From the NCBI GenBank assembly GCA_025997955.1, contig BNVH01000127.1, positions 1-6,739 on the forward strand: a stretch of 6,739 nucleotides of DNA. Direction: 5' to 3'. The translations under genes were made by a program, and so were the position numbers. The notes below the pieces were generated by a model. It was not told the DNA's origin. It was given only the letters and a program-made list of their open reading frames with translations, and searched no databases. Source of the DNA: Synergistales bacterium (GTDB lineage Bacteria; Synergistota; Synergistia; Synergistales; Aminobacteriaceae). How positions within the stretch are numbered: position 1 is the stretch's first letter; the number at the start of each line of letters is the position of its first letter. This document shows positions 1 to 4,789 of the stretch, one piece after another.

Positions 1-127
1 GGGGCTTGCCATCTCCGAAAAAATGCGCTCTCAGATTCGCGGCCTCGATCAGGCCTTGCGCAACTCTCAAGACGGTATATCTATGATCCAAACAGCCGAG
101 GGCGCTCTTACCGAGGCACACTCTATC
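1..127 (+). repeat. Left arm of a perfect 127-bp inverted repeat (flagellin internal segment)
   Basis: Bases 1-127 are the exact reverse complement of 308-434, with no mismatch in 127 positions. Read on the plus strand they encode flagellin residues from Gly45 (GLAISEKMRSQIRG) to about Ile86 (GALTEAHSI). The arm begins at the first base of the window, so it may extend further left. It ends abruptly at 127/128, where the plus strand becomes antisense flagellin. The apparent open frame starting at 23 is an artefact of this arm and not a gene. Confidence 0.95.
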
Positions 128-565
128 GCTCGACCAAAGGACGGATGCGTCACCGCTCAGGAGAAGTTTTTTATTGAACTGCGTCGTGTTAGCTATTCTG
201 TTTATTTCCTCTTTAAGCTGGTCTATTTCACCCTGTATGTATGTGCGGTCTGTAGCGGTGAGTGTGTCGTTAGCCGCTTGAACTGCGAGTTCGCGGATTC
301 TTTGGAGGATAGAGTGTGCCTCGGTAAGAGCGCCCTCGGCTGTTTGGATCATAGATATACCGTCTTGAGAGTTGCGCAAGGCCTGATCGAGGCCGCGAAT
401 CTGAGAGCGCATTTTTTCGGAGATGGCAAGCCCCGCCGCGTCGTCAGCTGCTGAATTGATACGCAAGCCTGTTGAAAGATTGCGGATGGCCTTTTGAAGC
501 TGGTTGTTCGTATTGTTCAAAGCGTTATAAGCATAGAGCGCGGGTATGTTGTGGTTTATGCGCAT
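128..565 (-). CDS. fliC: Flagellin, N-terminal fragment (gene broken at an inverted-repeat junction)
   Basis: Flagellin is the secreted subunit that polymerises into the flagellar filament. The minus strand from ATG at 565-563 encodes 146 residues of classic flagellin N-terminal domain. It begins MRINHNIPALYAYN, followed by LSTGLRINSAADDAAGLAIS (residues 30-49), then QDGISMIQTAEGAL (67-80), RELAVQAANDT (91-101) and INRIANTTQFNKKLL (121-135). These form the D0/D1 coiled-coil helices and the start of the beta-rich region. A ribosome binding site AAGGTGGAG ends 5 nt before the ATG, which fixes the start. A full flagellin is usually well over 250 residues and ends in a second conserved helix, which is absent here. 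After codon 146 (position 128) the frame enters an antisense copy of the gene's own codons 44-86 and stays open to the window edge, but those residues are not flagellin. The identity is certain; whether the truncation exists in the cell is doubtful. Confidence 0.93.
308..434 (-). repeat. Right arm of the 127-bp inverted repeat, within the authentic flagellin gene
   Basis: This arm is the native copy. It lies inside the minus-strand flagellin frame (gene nucleotides 132-258) and is continuous with correct flagellin sequence on both sides. It mirrors bases 1-127 exactly, with a 180-bp spacer (128-307) that carries flagellin codons 87-146. Confidence 0.95.
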
Positions 566-624
566 AAAAACTCCACCTTCCAAGTGTCAGTGTAATGGAT
601 TGAAATATTCTCTGCTGAATAGTT

Positions 625-681
625 TAGCGCAAAACTATGAAAATGGGTGAGTGAATTTGCAAAGGTGAGTAATTTGCGCTA
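625..681. repeat. Operator-like repeat cluster upstream of flagellin
   Basis: A 9-bp inverted repeat (TAGCGCAAA at 625-633, TTTGCGCTA at 673-681) encloses two tandem direct repeats. These are GGTGAGTGAATTTGC at 646-660 and GGTGAGTAATTTGC at 664-677, which start 18 bp apart and differ by one base deletion. The second unit overlaps the right inverted arm. The location, 60-115 bp upstream of the flagellin start, would suit a regulator binding site. No regulator can be named from the sequence. Confidence 0.4.
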
Positions 682-716
682 TTAAATTTGTACTCGTTTG
701 CCGTCTAATCCGCCAC

Positions 717-737
717 AGTATGGGCGAGATATAAGCA
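717..737 (+). repeat. Left copy of a direct repeat bracketing the Rpn-family gene
   Basis: AGTATGGGCGAGATATAAGC plus A matches 1781-1801 at 19 of 21 positions (differences at 721 and 727). A weaker match continues to position 745, giving 24 of 29 overall. The copy lies about 50 bp upstream of the Rpn gene start. Confidence 0.6.
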
Positions 738-771
738 AGGAGAGCGCGAGCCTTCTTAATTTTTTAAAAAA

Positions 772-780
772 TGCTATAAT
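772..780 (+). promoter_or_regulatory. Extended -10 promoter of the Rpn-family gene
   Basis: TGCTATAAT is a perfect extended -10 element (TGnTATAAT), preceded by an A/T tract (758-771). No good -35 is present at 16-18 bp, as is common with extended -10 promoters. Only nine bases separate TATAAT from the ATG at 790, so transcription would begin at about 786-789, essentially at the start codon. Confidence 0.6.
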
Positions 781-789
781 CCATTCATC

Positions 790-1770
790 ATGCAAAAAAA
801 GATAACGCAAAAGAAAAAGCCGAGCCATAAAAAGCCGACAAAAAGAAAACCTCCGCTCAGAGTAGATTTGTTGTGGAAAGAACTCTTAGAGTCTTTCCTC
901 TATTTCGCTCTTGAGGTCTTTTACCCTGAGCTTTACCGTCTTACGGACACAACAAAAAAACCCGTGTTCTTAAACAAAGAGCTCCGTATTCCGGGGAGTC
1001 GCAAAGGACAGAAGATAGTGGACTTACTCGCTAAAATTCATCTCAAGACGGGGAATACGACATGTCTTCTGCTTCATACCGAGCTACAGGGAAAAATACA
1101 AACAGAGCCTTTCAATGTACGTATGTACAAGTATTCTTGCCTTATAGCCTTACGCCTGAAAGAACCCTTCGTGGCCTTAGCCATACGTGTTACGCCCAAA
1201 GGAGAGTCCGAGGAGACGGTTTACAAGACAAAATTCTTGGATTCTGAAAGTCTCTATAAATATAGAACCGTATTTATAGACAAACTGGACGAAGAAAGCT
1301 TGCTAAGCATGAAACATAACCCTATTGCCATATCCACTGTTGCAGCTATGAGAATAGCCAAAGCCGGCAGAAGCGAAACAAAGCGTTTTGAATATGGCAG
1401 GGAAATGATAAAATTATTGGAGTTGTATGGTTTTCCGTTTGAAGTTAGAATGAGGCTTGGAGAATTCCTTGAAGGCATAGCCAACCTAAGTATAGAAAAA
1501 TTCTTGAGAGAATTTGAAAATGAGCTTAAAATTTTGTACGAAGAAGGGGATGAAGATATGACCACTACAATAGCTGAAATGGCGCCGATAACGACGAGGA
1601 TTTTTAAGGAGAAGATTATTGAGTGGAGTAGGAGAAAGGGCAAGGCTGAGGGCCAACACGAAAAAGCTCTTGAAGTTGCCCGCTCTATGATCGCCCGGAG
1701 TATGCCACGGGATTTGGTTTCTGAATTGACCGGTTTATCCCCAAAAGAAATAGATAACCTCGCGGTTTAG
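790..1770 (+). CDS. Rpn-family PD-(D/E)XK nuclease / putative transposase
   Basis: This 326-residue protein is recognised as a member of the Rpn (recombination-promoting nuclease) / PD-(D/E)XK transposase-like family. E. coli RpnA is a DNA nuclease that raises RecA-independent recombination; the role of this homologue is inferred only. The nuclease core spans about residues 24-165. It has WKELLESF near residue 29, then KELRIPGSRKGQKIVDLLAK with the candidate metal-binding Asp78, then LLLHTELQGK with Glu98 and Gln100 (an ExQ form of the ExK motif), followed by RMYKYSCLIALRL. The C-terminus carries the family's basic linker KGKAEGQ (283-289) and a small helical tail that includes MPRDLVSELTGLSPKEI. 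The N-terminal 20 residues contain ten Lys/Arg and look like an added basic tail. There is no ribosome binding site before the ATG, but the promoter places the transcript start there. The gene is A+T-richer than its neighbours (bases 1501-1560 have 19 G+C of 60) and is flanked by direct repeats, which suggests horizontal gain. Confidence 0.85.
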   Translation: MQKKITQKKKPSHKKPTKRKPPLRVDLLWKELLESFLYFALEVFYPELYRLTDTTKKPVFLNKELRIPGSRKGQKIVDLLAKIHLKTGNTTCLLLHTELQGKIQTEPFNVRMYKYSCLIALRLKEPFVALAIRVTPKGESEETVYKTKFLDSESLYKYRTVFIDKLDEESLLSMKHNPIAISTVAAMRIAKAGRSETKRFEYGREMIKLLELYGFPFEVRMRLGEFLEGIANLSIEKFLREFENELKILYEEGDEDMTTTIAEMAPITTRIFKEKIIEWSRRKGKAEGQHEKALEVARSMIARSMPRDLVSELTGLSPKEIDNLAV

Positions 1771-1780
1771 AAAATTTAGA

Positions 1781-1801
1781 AGTAGGGGCGCGATATAAGC
1801 A
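1781..1801 (+). repeat. Right copy of the direct repeat bracketing the Rpn-family gene
   Basis: AGTAGGGGCGCGATATAAGC plus A, starting 11 bases after the Rpn stop codon, matches 717-737 at 19 of 21 positions. Its AGGGGCG head resembles the head of the hairpin at 4734-4761. An imperfect inverted counterpart (ATCGACGCCCCTT) occurs at 1908-1920. Confidence 0.6.
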
Positions 1802-1918
1802 GTGAAAGCAGCGAAACATGAGCCGTGTGATAAACAGACTGCCGACGCGCTTTTTGCGTCGCGCAGGTCGTTTAGGGTCTTCATCAATCGCTTAGATTCA
1901 TCATCAAATCGACGCCCC

Positions 1919-1948
1919 TTGGTAAATCATAAGGCATTTGAGTATAAT
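1919..1948 (+). promoter_or_regulatory. Sigma-70-type promoter for the DUF3084-rnhA unit
   Basis: TTGGTA (1919-1924) and a perfect TATAAT (1943-1948) are separated by 18 bp. Transcription would start near 1955, giving a short leader to the TTG start at 1973. The -35 overlaps the end of the inverted GCCCCTT element, so this promoter may be partly built from the repeat. Confidence 0.5.
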
Positions 1949-1972
1949 ATTAGCATCGGGGGGAATCGTTCT

Positions 1973-3139
1973 TTGCAGTTACAGATATGGGCAGATACAA
2001 ATTGGACGCTTATCATATCGATTGTCGCTGGCAGCGCCCTCCTTGCCTATCTTGGGGATATTTTGGGGTCAAAATACGGAAAACAGAGGATCTCAATCTT
2101 TGGCCTTCGCCCAAAGCAAACGGGCAGCCTTATCACCGCCCTTACGGGAATTTTTATATCAGTCGCGGTCTTAGTTGTTTTGTCGTTTTTTTCTCAAAAT
2201 GTACGTACGGCGCTTTTCAGCATGAAGGCGCTTCAGTCGGAGTTGTTAAACCTTTATGTTCAGCTTCAGACAAGCCGCGCCGAATCCGAGGAAACACAGA
2301 ATGAGCTTGAAGAAATTCGCTCAGAGCTTGCGTTGAGCTTAGAGAGTCTCAGCGTTCAGCAGGTTCTTCTGCAAAGTACGGCGCTGAGCTTAGACATGGC
2401 CCGCTTTGACCTCGAGATGTTGCGAAACGACCGCAACGTGCTCAACAGCGAAAAAAACCGGCTTGAGGACGCCGTTGTCTCTTTGCGCGGAGAATCGGAG
2501 GAGCTCAGGCGTGAGCTTGATGTGATGCGTATGGAGTCCATAGGCGTCCAGGCCAACACACTGCTGTCGCAGAGGGCCATCCCGCCCGGGAGTTCGAGCG
2601 AGGATATACATAAAATCCTATCGTCGTTGGCGGACGACGCGCGGAGCTTTGTCGTAGGTAAACTCGAAGAGCGAGGCGAGCGGTATACACAAATTGTGAC
2701 GTTCGCTGTTGACGAAAAGGAGAGAGAGGGCGTTGTCGCGTTGACGAGCGGGTCTGCCGAGCGATACTTTGTGCGGGCATTGGCGGCGGAGAACGTCGCG
2801 GTAGGAGAAAGCGTCAAGGTGCGCCTTGAGGCTGGTAGGAGCTATCTTTTGTATAACGAGGGAGACGTCATCTATCGCAGACTTGTCGAGGCGGGGTCCT
2901 CTAACTTCAGCGCGGAGGGGTCATTGCATGTATTTTTGCGTGAGCTGAAAGCTGTGGTGATTAGAAACGGCGTAAGGCCCGACCCGGCCACAAACAGCGT
3001 GGGGTCTTTGGAGGGCGAGGAGTTTTTTGAAGTGGTCGAAAAATTGCGCGACATTCATATGCCAGTAATCATCAGCGCGACAGCGCTCCGTGACATCTAC
3101 ACAGAAGGGCCGGTTATGATTAAAATTGAGCTCGAGTAA
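1973..3139 (+). CDS. DUF3084 domain membrane protein with a long coiled coil
   Basis: This 388-residue protein is of unknown function. Two hydrophobic segments near the N-terminus (about residues 12-30 and 52-73) flank the family signature GKQRISIFGLRPKQT (36-50). A long Glu/Arg/Leu-rich coiled coil follows (about 85-190), then a globular C-terminal part. The C-terminal part includes NGVRPDPATNSVGSLEGEEF (332-351) and ends ALRDIYTEGPVMIKIELE, which from memory resembles the conserved tail of DUF3084 proteins in Synergistota. Expected topology is a membrane-anchored hairpin with the coiled coil and C-domain on one side. I chose TTG at 1973 because the next residues match the family start. A GGGGGG ribosome-binding-like tract lies about 9 nt upstream, and a promoter lies just before it. 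The frame could extend to GTG at 1802 (445 residues), but this is unlikely. The gene overlaps rnhA by 14 bp, so the two are probably cotranscribed and translationally coupled. Confidence 0.82.
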   Translation: MQLQIWADTNWTLIISIVAGSALLAYLGDILGSKYGKQRISIFGLRPKQTGSLITALTGIFISVAVLVVLSFFSQNVRTALFSMKALQSELLNLYVQLQTSRAESEETQNELEEIRSELALSLESLSVQQVLLQSTALSLDMARFDLEMLRNDRNVLNSEKNRLEDAVVSLRGESEELRRELDVMRMESIGVQANTLLSQRAIPPGSSSEDIHKILSSLADDARSFVVGKLEERGERYTQIVTFAVDEKEREGVVALTSGSAERYFVRALAAENVAVGESVKVRLEAGRSYLLYNEGDVIYRRLVEAGSSNFSAEGSLHVFLRELKAVVIRNGVRPDPATNSVGSLEGEEFFEVVEKLRDIHMPVIISATALRDIYTEGPVMIKIELE

Positions 3140-3599
3140 ATCGAACAATTCAAAGCCACACGTAATTATATACACAGACGGAGGAGCGACGCCCAACCCT
3201 GGGCTTGGCGGGTGGGCCGCTATACTTATTTCGCCGGCTCACGACAACTACGAACGCGAGTTGTACGGCTCCGAAAGCGGAACCACAAATAACCGCATGG
3301 AGCTGACCGCCGCTATAATGGCTTTTCGCGCGCTAAAATATCCCTGCCGCGTAGAACTGCACACCGACTCCACTTATCTCAAAAACGCCTACACAAAAGG
3401 CTGGCTTGAAAAATGGCAAAAAAACGGCTGGAAAACAAGCTCAAAGGAACCGGTATTGAATCAGGATCTATGGACTGAGCTTCTTTCTATGTCTTCCGTC
3501 CATGATATAGAGTGGATATGGACAAAAGGACATGCCTCTGACCCTCTGAACAACCGATGTGACGATTTAGTTCAGCGGGCCAAGAGCGAGCATAAGTAA
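3126..3599 (+). CDS. rnhA: Ribonuclease HI
   Basis: RNase HI cuts the RNA strand of RNA-DNA hybrids and so removes R-loops and Okazaki primers in the cytoplasm. The 157-residue length matches the family. The four metal-binding acidic residues are all present: Asp18 in IIYTDGGATPNPG, Glu59 in NNRMELTAAI, Asp81 in LHTDSTYLKNA, and Asp146 in NNRCDDL. The catalytic His136 is in WTKGHASDP. The basic-handle region (KGWLEKWQKNGWKTSSKEPV, residues 91-110) is also present. TTG at 3126 is the only possible start: an in-frame TGA lies at 3117-3119, and no other ATG, GTG or TTG precedes Asp18. There is no clear ribosome binding site, so initiation probably depends on ribosomes finishing the overlapping DUF3084 gene (stop at 3137-3139). 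Confidence 0.96.
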   Translation: MSSSKSNNSKPHVIIYTDGGATPNPGLGGWAAILISPAHDNYERELYGSESGTTNNRMELTAAIMAFRALKYPCRVELHTDSTYLKNAYTKGWLEKWQKNGWKTSSKEPVLNQDLWTELLSMSSVHDIEWIWTKGHASDPLNNRCDDLVQRAKSEHK

Positions 3600-3611
3600 T
3601 CTCCTAAAAAG

Positions 3612-3656
3612 ATTCGCGCGTATTCCCTTTGCATTTGGGAGCGCGCGAATTTTTTT
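3612..3656 (+). terminator. Rho-independent terminator after rnhA
   Basis: ATTCGCGCG (3612-3620) pairs perfectly with CGCGCGAAT (3642-3650). An inner TCCC (3624-3627) pairs with GGGA (3637-3640), and the stem is followed by a T run at 3650-3656. It starts 12 bases after the rnhA stop and separates the DUF3084-rnhA unit from the TRAP operon. A five-A run just upstream (3606-3610) could allow weak termination in the opposite direction. Confidence 0.92.
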
Positions 3657-3685
3657 GCTGTGTTAGAATAATTATTAAGTATATT
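3655..3685 (+). promoter_or_regulatory. Candidate promoter of the TAXI-TRAP operon
   Basis: A promoter is expected in 3657-3705, between the terminator and the ribosome binding site. Two candidates are visible. One is an extended -10, TGTTAGAAT at 3661-3669, without a good -35. The other is TTGCTG (3655-3660), a 19-bp spacer, then TATATT (3680-3685). The sequence does not decide between them. Confidence 0.35.
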
Positions 3686-3719
3686 CAATATCATCATTCC
3701 CAAAAGGAGGAGTTTTGTT

Positions 3720-4697
3720 ATGAAGAGATTATTGCTGTGTGTTCTTGCTGTGGGTCTGCTCTGCGGCACGGTTTCCGCGGCGGCGGTTGAGGTCAAGCGC
3801 CAAGACCATTTTATCACCGTCCTGACTGGACCTTCGAGCGGGATTTATTTCCCGATAGGCGGGGCTTTTTCCACGTTTCTTGGAAAAATAGGCTACAAAA
3901 CCTCAGCCACGGCCACGGGCGCTACGGCTGAGAACATCAACGCGCTCCAAGATGGAACGGGTGAAATGGCCATCGCTATGTCGGACTCCGTCATTCAGGC
4001 CGTCGAGTCGTTCGGGGCATACGAGGGCAAGCCGCCCGCAAAAGAGCTTCGCGCCATGATGGGGCTTTGGCCGAACTTCTGTCAGATAGTCACAACGGCT
4101 GACACCGGTATCAAGTCTTTCAAGGATTTGAAGGGTAGACGCGTCGGTGTAGGCGCTCCTAACTCCGGCGTCGAGCTTAACGCTCGCATGATGTTCGAGG
4201 CTCATGGTATGACTTACGCCGACTGTAAAGTCGACTACCTAAATTACGGAGAGGCCATCGACCAGATGAAAAACGGCCAGTGCGACGTGGCCTTCGTAAC
4301 CTCCGGCCTCGGCAACGCCACAATCCGCGAGCTTGGCACAAGCGCCAAGATAGTGTTTGTACCAGTAGAGGGCGAAGCCCTGAAGAACCTTCTCACCAAA
4401 TATCCTTTCTACATTGAGGCTACAATCCCAGCCGCGACATACGGCACAGACAAAGACACCACCACCGCGGCGGTCATGAACATCATGCTCGTCTCCGCGA
4501 CTTTGACGGAGGATGTCGTCTATGACTTGCTTGATAACATCTATTCCCCCGCTGGCCTTGAGGCCATCCAAGGTTCTCACGCCACGGCCAAGGCCAACAT
4601 CATGCCCGAAACCGCCCTTCGCGGTATAGTCGGAACATCCGTTCCCTTCCACGACGGAGCGATTAAGTATTACAAGGAGAAGGGTTTGCTGAAATAA
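3720..4697 (+). CDS. TAXI-family TRAP transporter solute-binding protein
   Basis: This is the periplasmic receptor of a TRAP transporter: it captures an organic solute and delivers it to the membrane permease encoded next door. It has 325 residues, which is normal for the family. A signal peptide covers residues 1-20 (basic MKR, hydrophobic core, VSA before a likely cut at Ala20/Ala21). Cys15 is not in a proper lipobox because Leu precedes it, so a lipoprotein is unlikely. TAXI hallmarks follow: TGPSSGIYFPIGGA (36-49), the ATGATAENINAL segment (65-76), DLKGRRVGVGAPNSGVELNA (136-155), a DVAFVTSGLGNATI stretch (189-202), and PFHDGAIKYYKEKGL at the C-terminus. A strong ribosome binding site AGGAGG (3705-3710) lies 9 nt before ATG. 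Some TAXI systems have been linked to amino- or dicarboxylic-acid uptake, but the ligand of this one cannot be told. Confidence 0.95.
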   Translation: MKRLLLCVLAVGLLCGTVSAAAVEVKRQDHFITVLTGPSSGIYFPIGGAFSTFLGKIGYKTSATATGATAENINALQDGTGEMAIAMSDSVIQAVESFGAYEGKPPAKELRAMMGLWPNFCQIVTTADTGIKSFKDLKGRRVGVGAPNSGVELNARMMFEAHGMTYADCKVDYLNYGEAIDQMKNGQCDVAFVTSGLGNATIRELGTSAKIVFVPVEGEALKNLLTKYPFYIEATIPAATYGTDKDTTTAAVMNIMLVSATLTEDVVYDLLDNIYSPAGLEAIQGSHATAKANIMPETALRGIVGTSVPFHDGAIKYYKEKGLLK

Positions 4698-4733
4698 ACG
4701 TAGTGGCGACAAGTGGCCGCTTGAGACTATTCT

Positions 4734-4761
4734 TAGGGGCGACCGGGGACGGTCGCCCCTA
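4734..4761. repeat. Perfect 12-bp hairpin between the TAXI receptor and permease genes
   Basis: TAGGGGCGACCG (4734-4745) and CGGTCGCCCCTA (4750-4761) pair perfectly around the loop GGGA. There is no following T run, so it is not a standard terminator. Located 36 bases after the receptor stop and 28 bases before the permease ATG, it could stabilise the upstream mRNA or partly stop transcription, so that more receptor than permease is made. The TAGGGGCG head is shared with the repeat at 1784, which suggests a small interspersed repeat family. Confidence 0.75.
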
Positions 4762-4789
4762 CCGATAGGGATTGAAAGGAGAGAATCGA

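Larger units (their letters stand above)
566..789. promoter_or_regulatory. Divergent intergenic region between flagellin and the Rpn-family gene
   Basis: This A+T-rich 224-bp gap has no credible gene. It should carry the flagellin promoter (minus strand) and the Rpn-gene promoter (plus strand). I do not find a good sigma-28 flagellar promoter on the minus strand. The best sigma-70-like candidate there is TTGCGC, a 17-nt spacer, then AATATT, which is weak. Repeat structures inside it are listed separately. Confidence 0.5.
1771..1972 (+). other. Intergenic region between the Rpn and DUF3084 genes
   Basis: This 202-bp gap has no recognisable gene. The DUF3084 frame is open back to a GTG at 1802, but that 57-codon extension shows no similarity to the family's N-terminus and contains the likely promoter. 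The region holds the right copy of the Rpn-flanking repeat. It also holds an imperfect inverted pair, TAGGGGCGCGAT (1784-1795) and ATCGACGCCCCTT (1908-1920), that could be the ends of a roughly 137-bp interspersed element. Confidence 0.45.

Noticed and set aside
1..434. Phase-variable invertible flagellin switch
   Set aside because: The repeat arms lie inside coding sequence, and inverting the 180-bp spacer would only destroy the gene. No recombinase gene or alternative C-terminus is visible, and the arm stops at the window edge.
23..454. Plus-strand open frame starting MRSQIRGLDQALRNSQ
   Set aside because: Its start is the inverted flagellin copy and the rest is antisense to the authentic minus-strand flagellin. 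It has no start signal of its own and exists only because of the palindrome.
646..677. CRISPR-like repeats
   Set aside because: There are only two short units, without proper spacers and without cas genes in the window.
1802..1972. 57-codon N-terminal extension of the DUF3084 gene from GTG 1802
   Set aside because: It contains the promoter and repeat sequence and does not match the family N-terminus; TTG 1973 is better supported.
3720..3782. Lipoprotein signal peptide for the TAXI receptor (Cys15)
   Set aside because: Leu14 before the Cys breaks the lipobox, and a normal VSA signal peptidase I site follows at residues 18-20.
4734..4761. Rho-independent terminator between receptor and permease
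   Set aside because: The stem is strong but no T run follows, and the permease lacks another obvious promoter, so full termination is unlikely.
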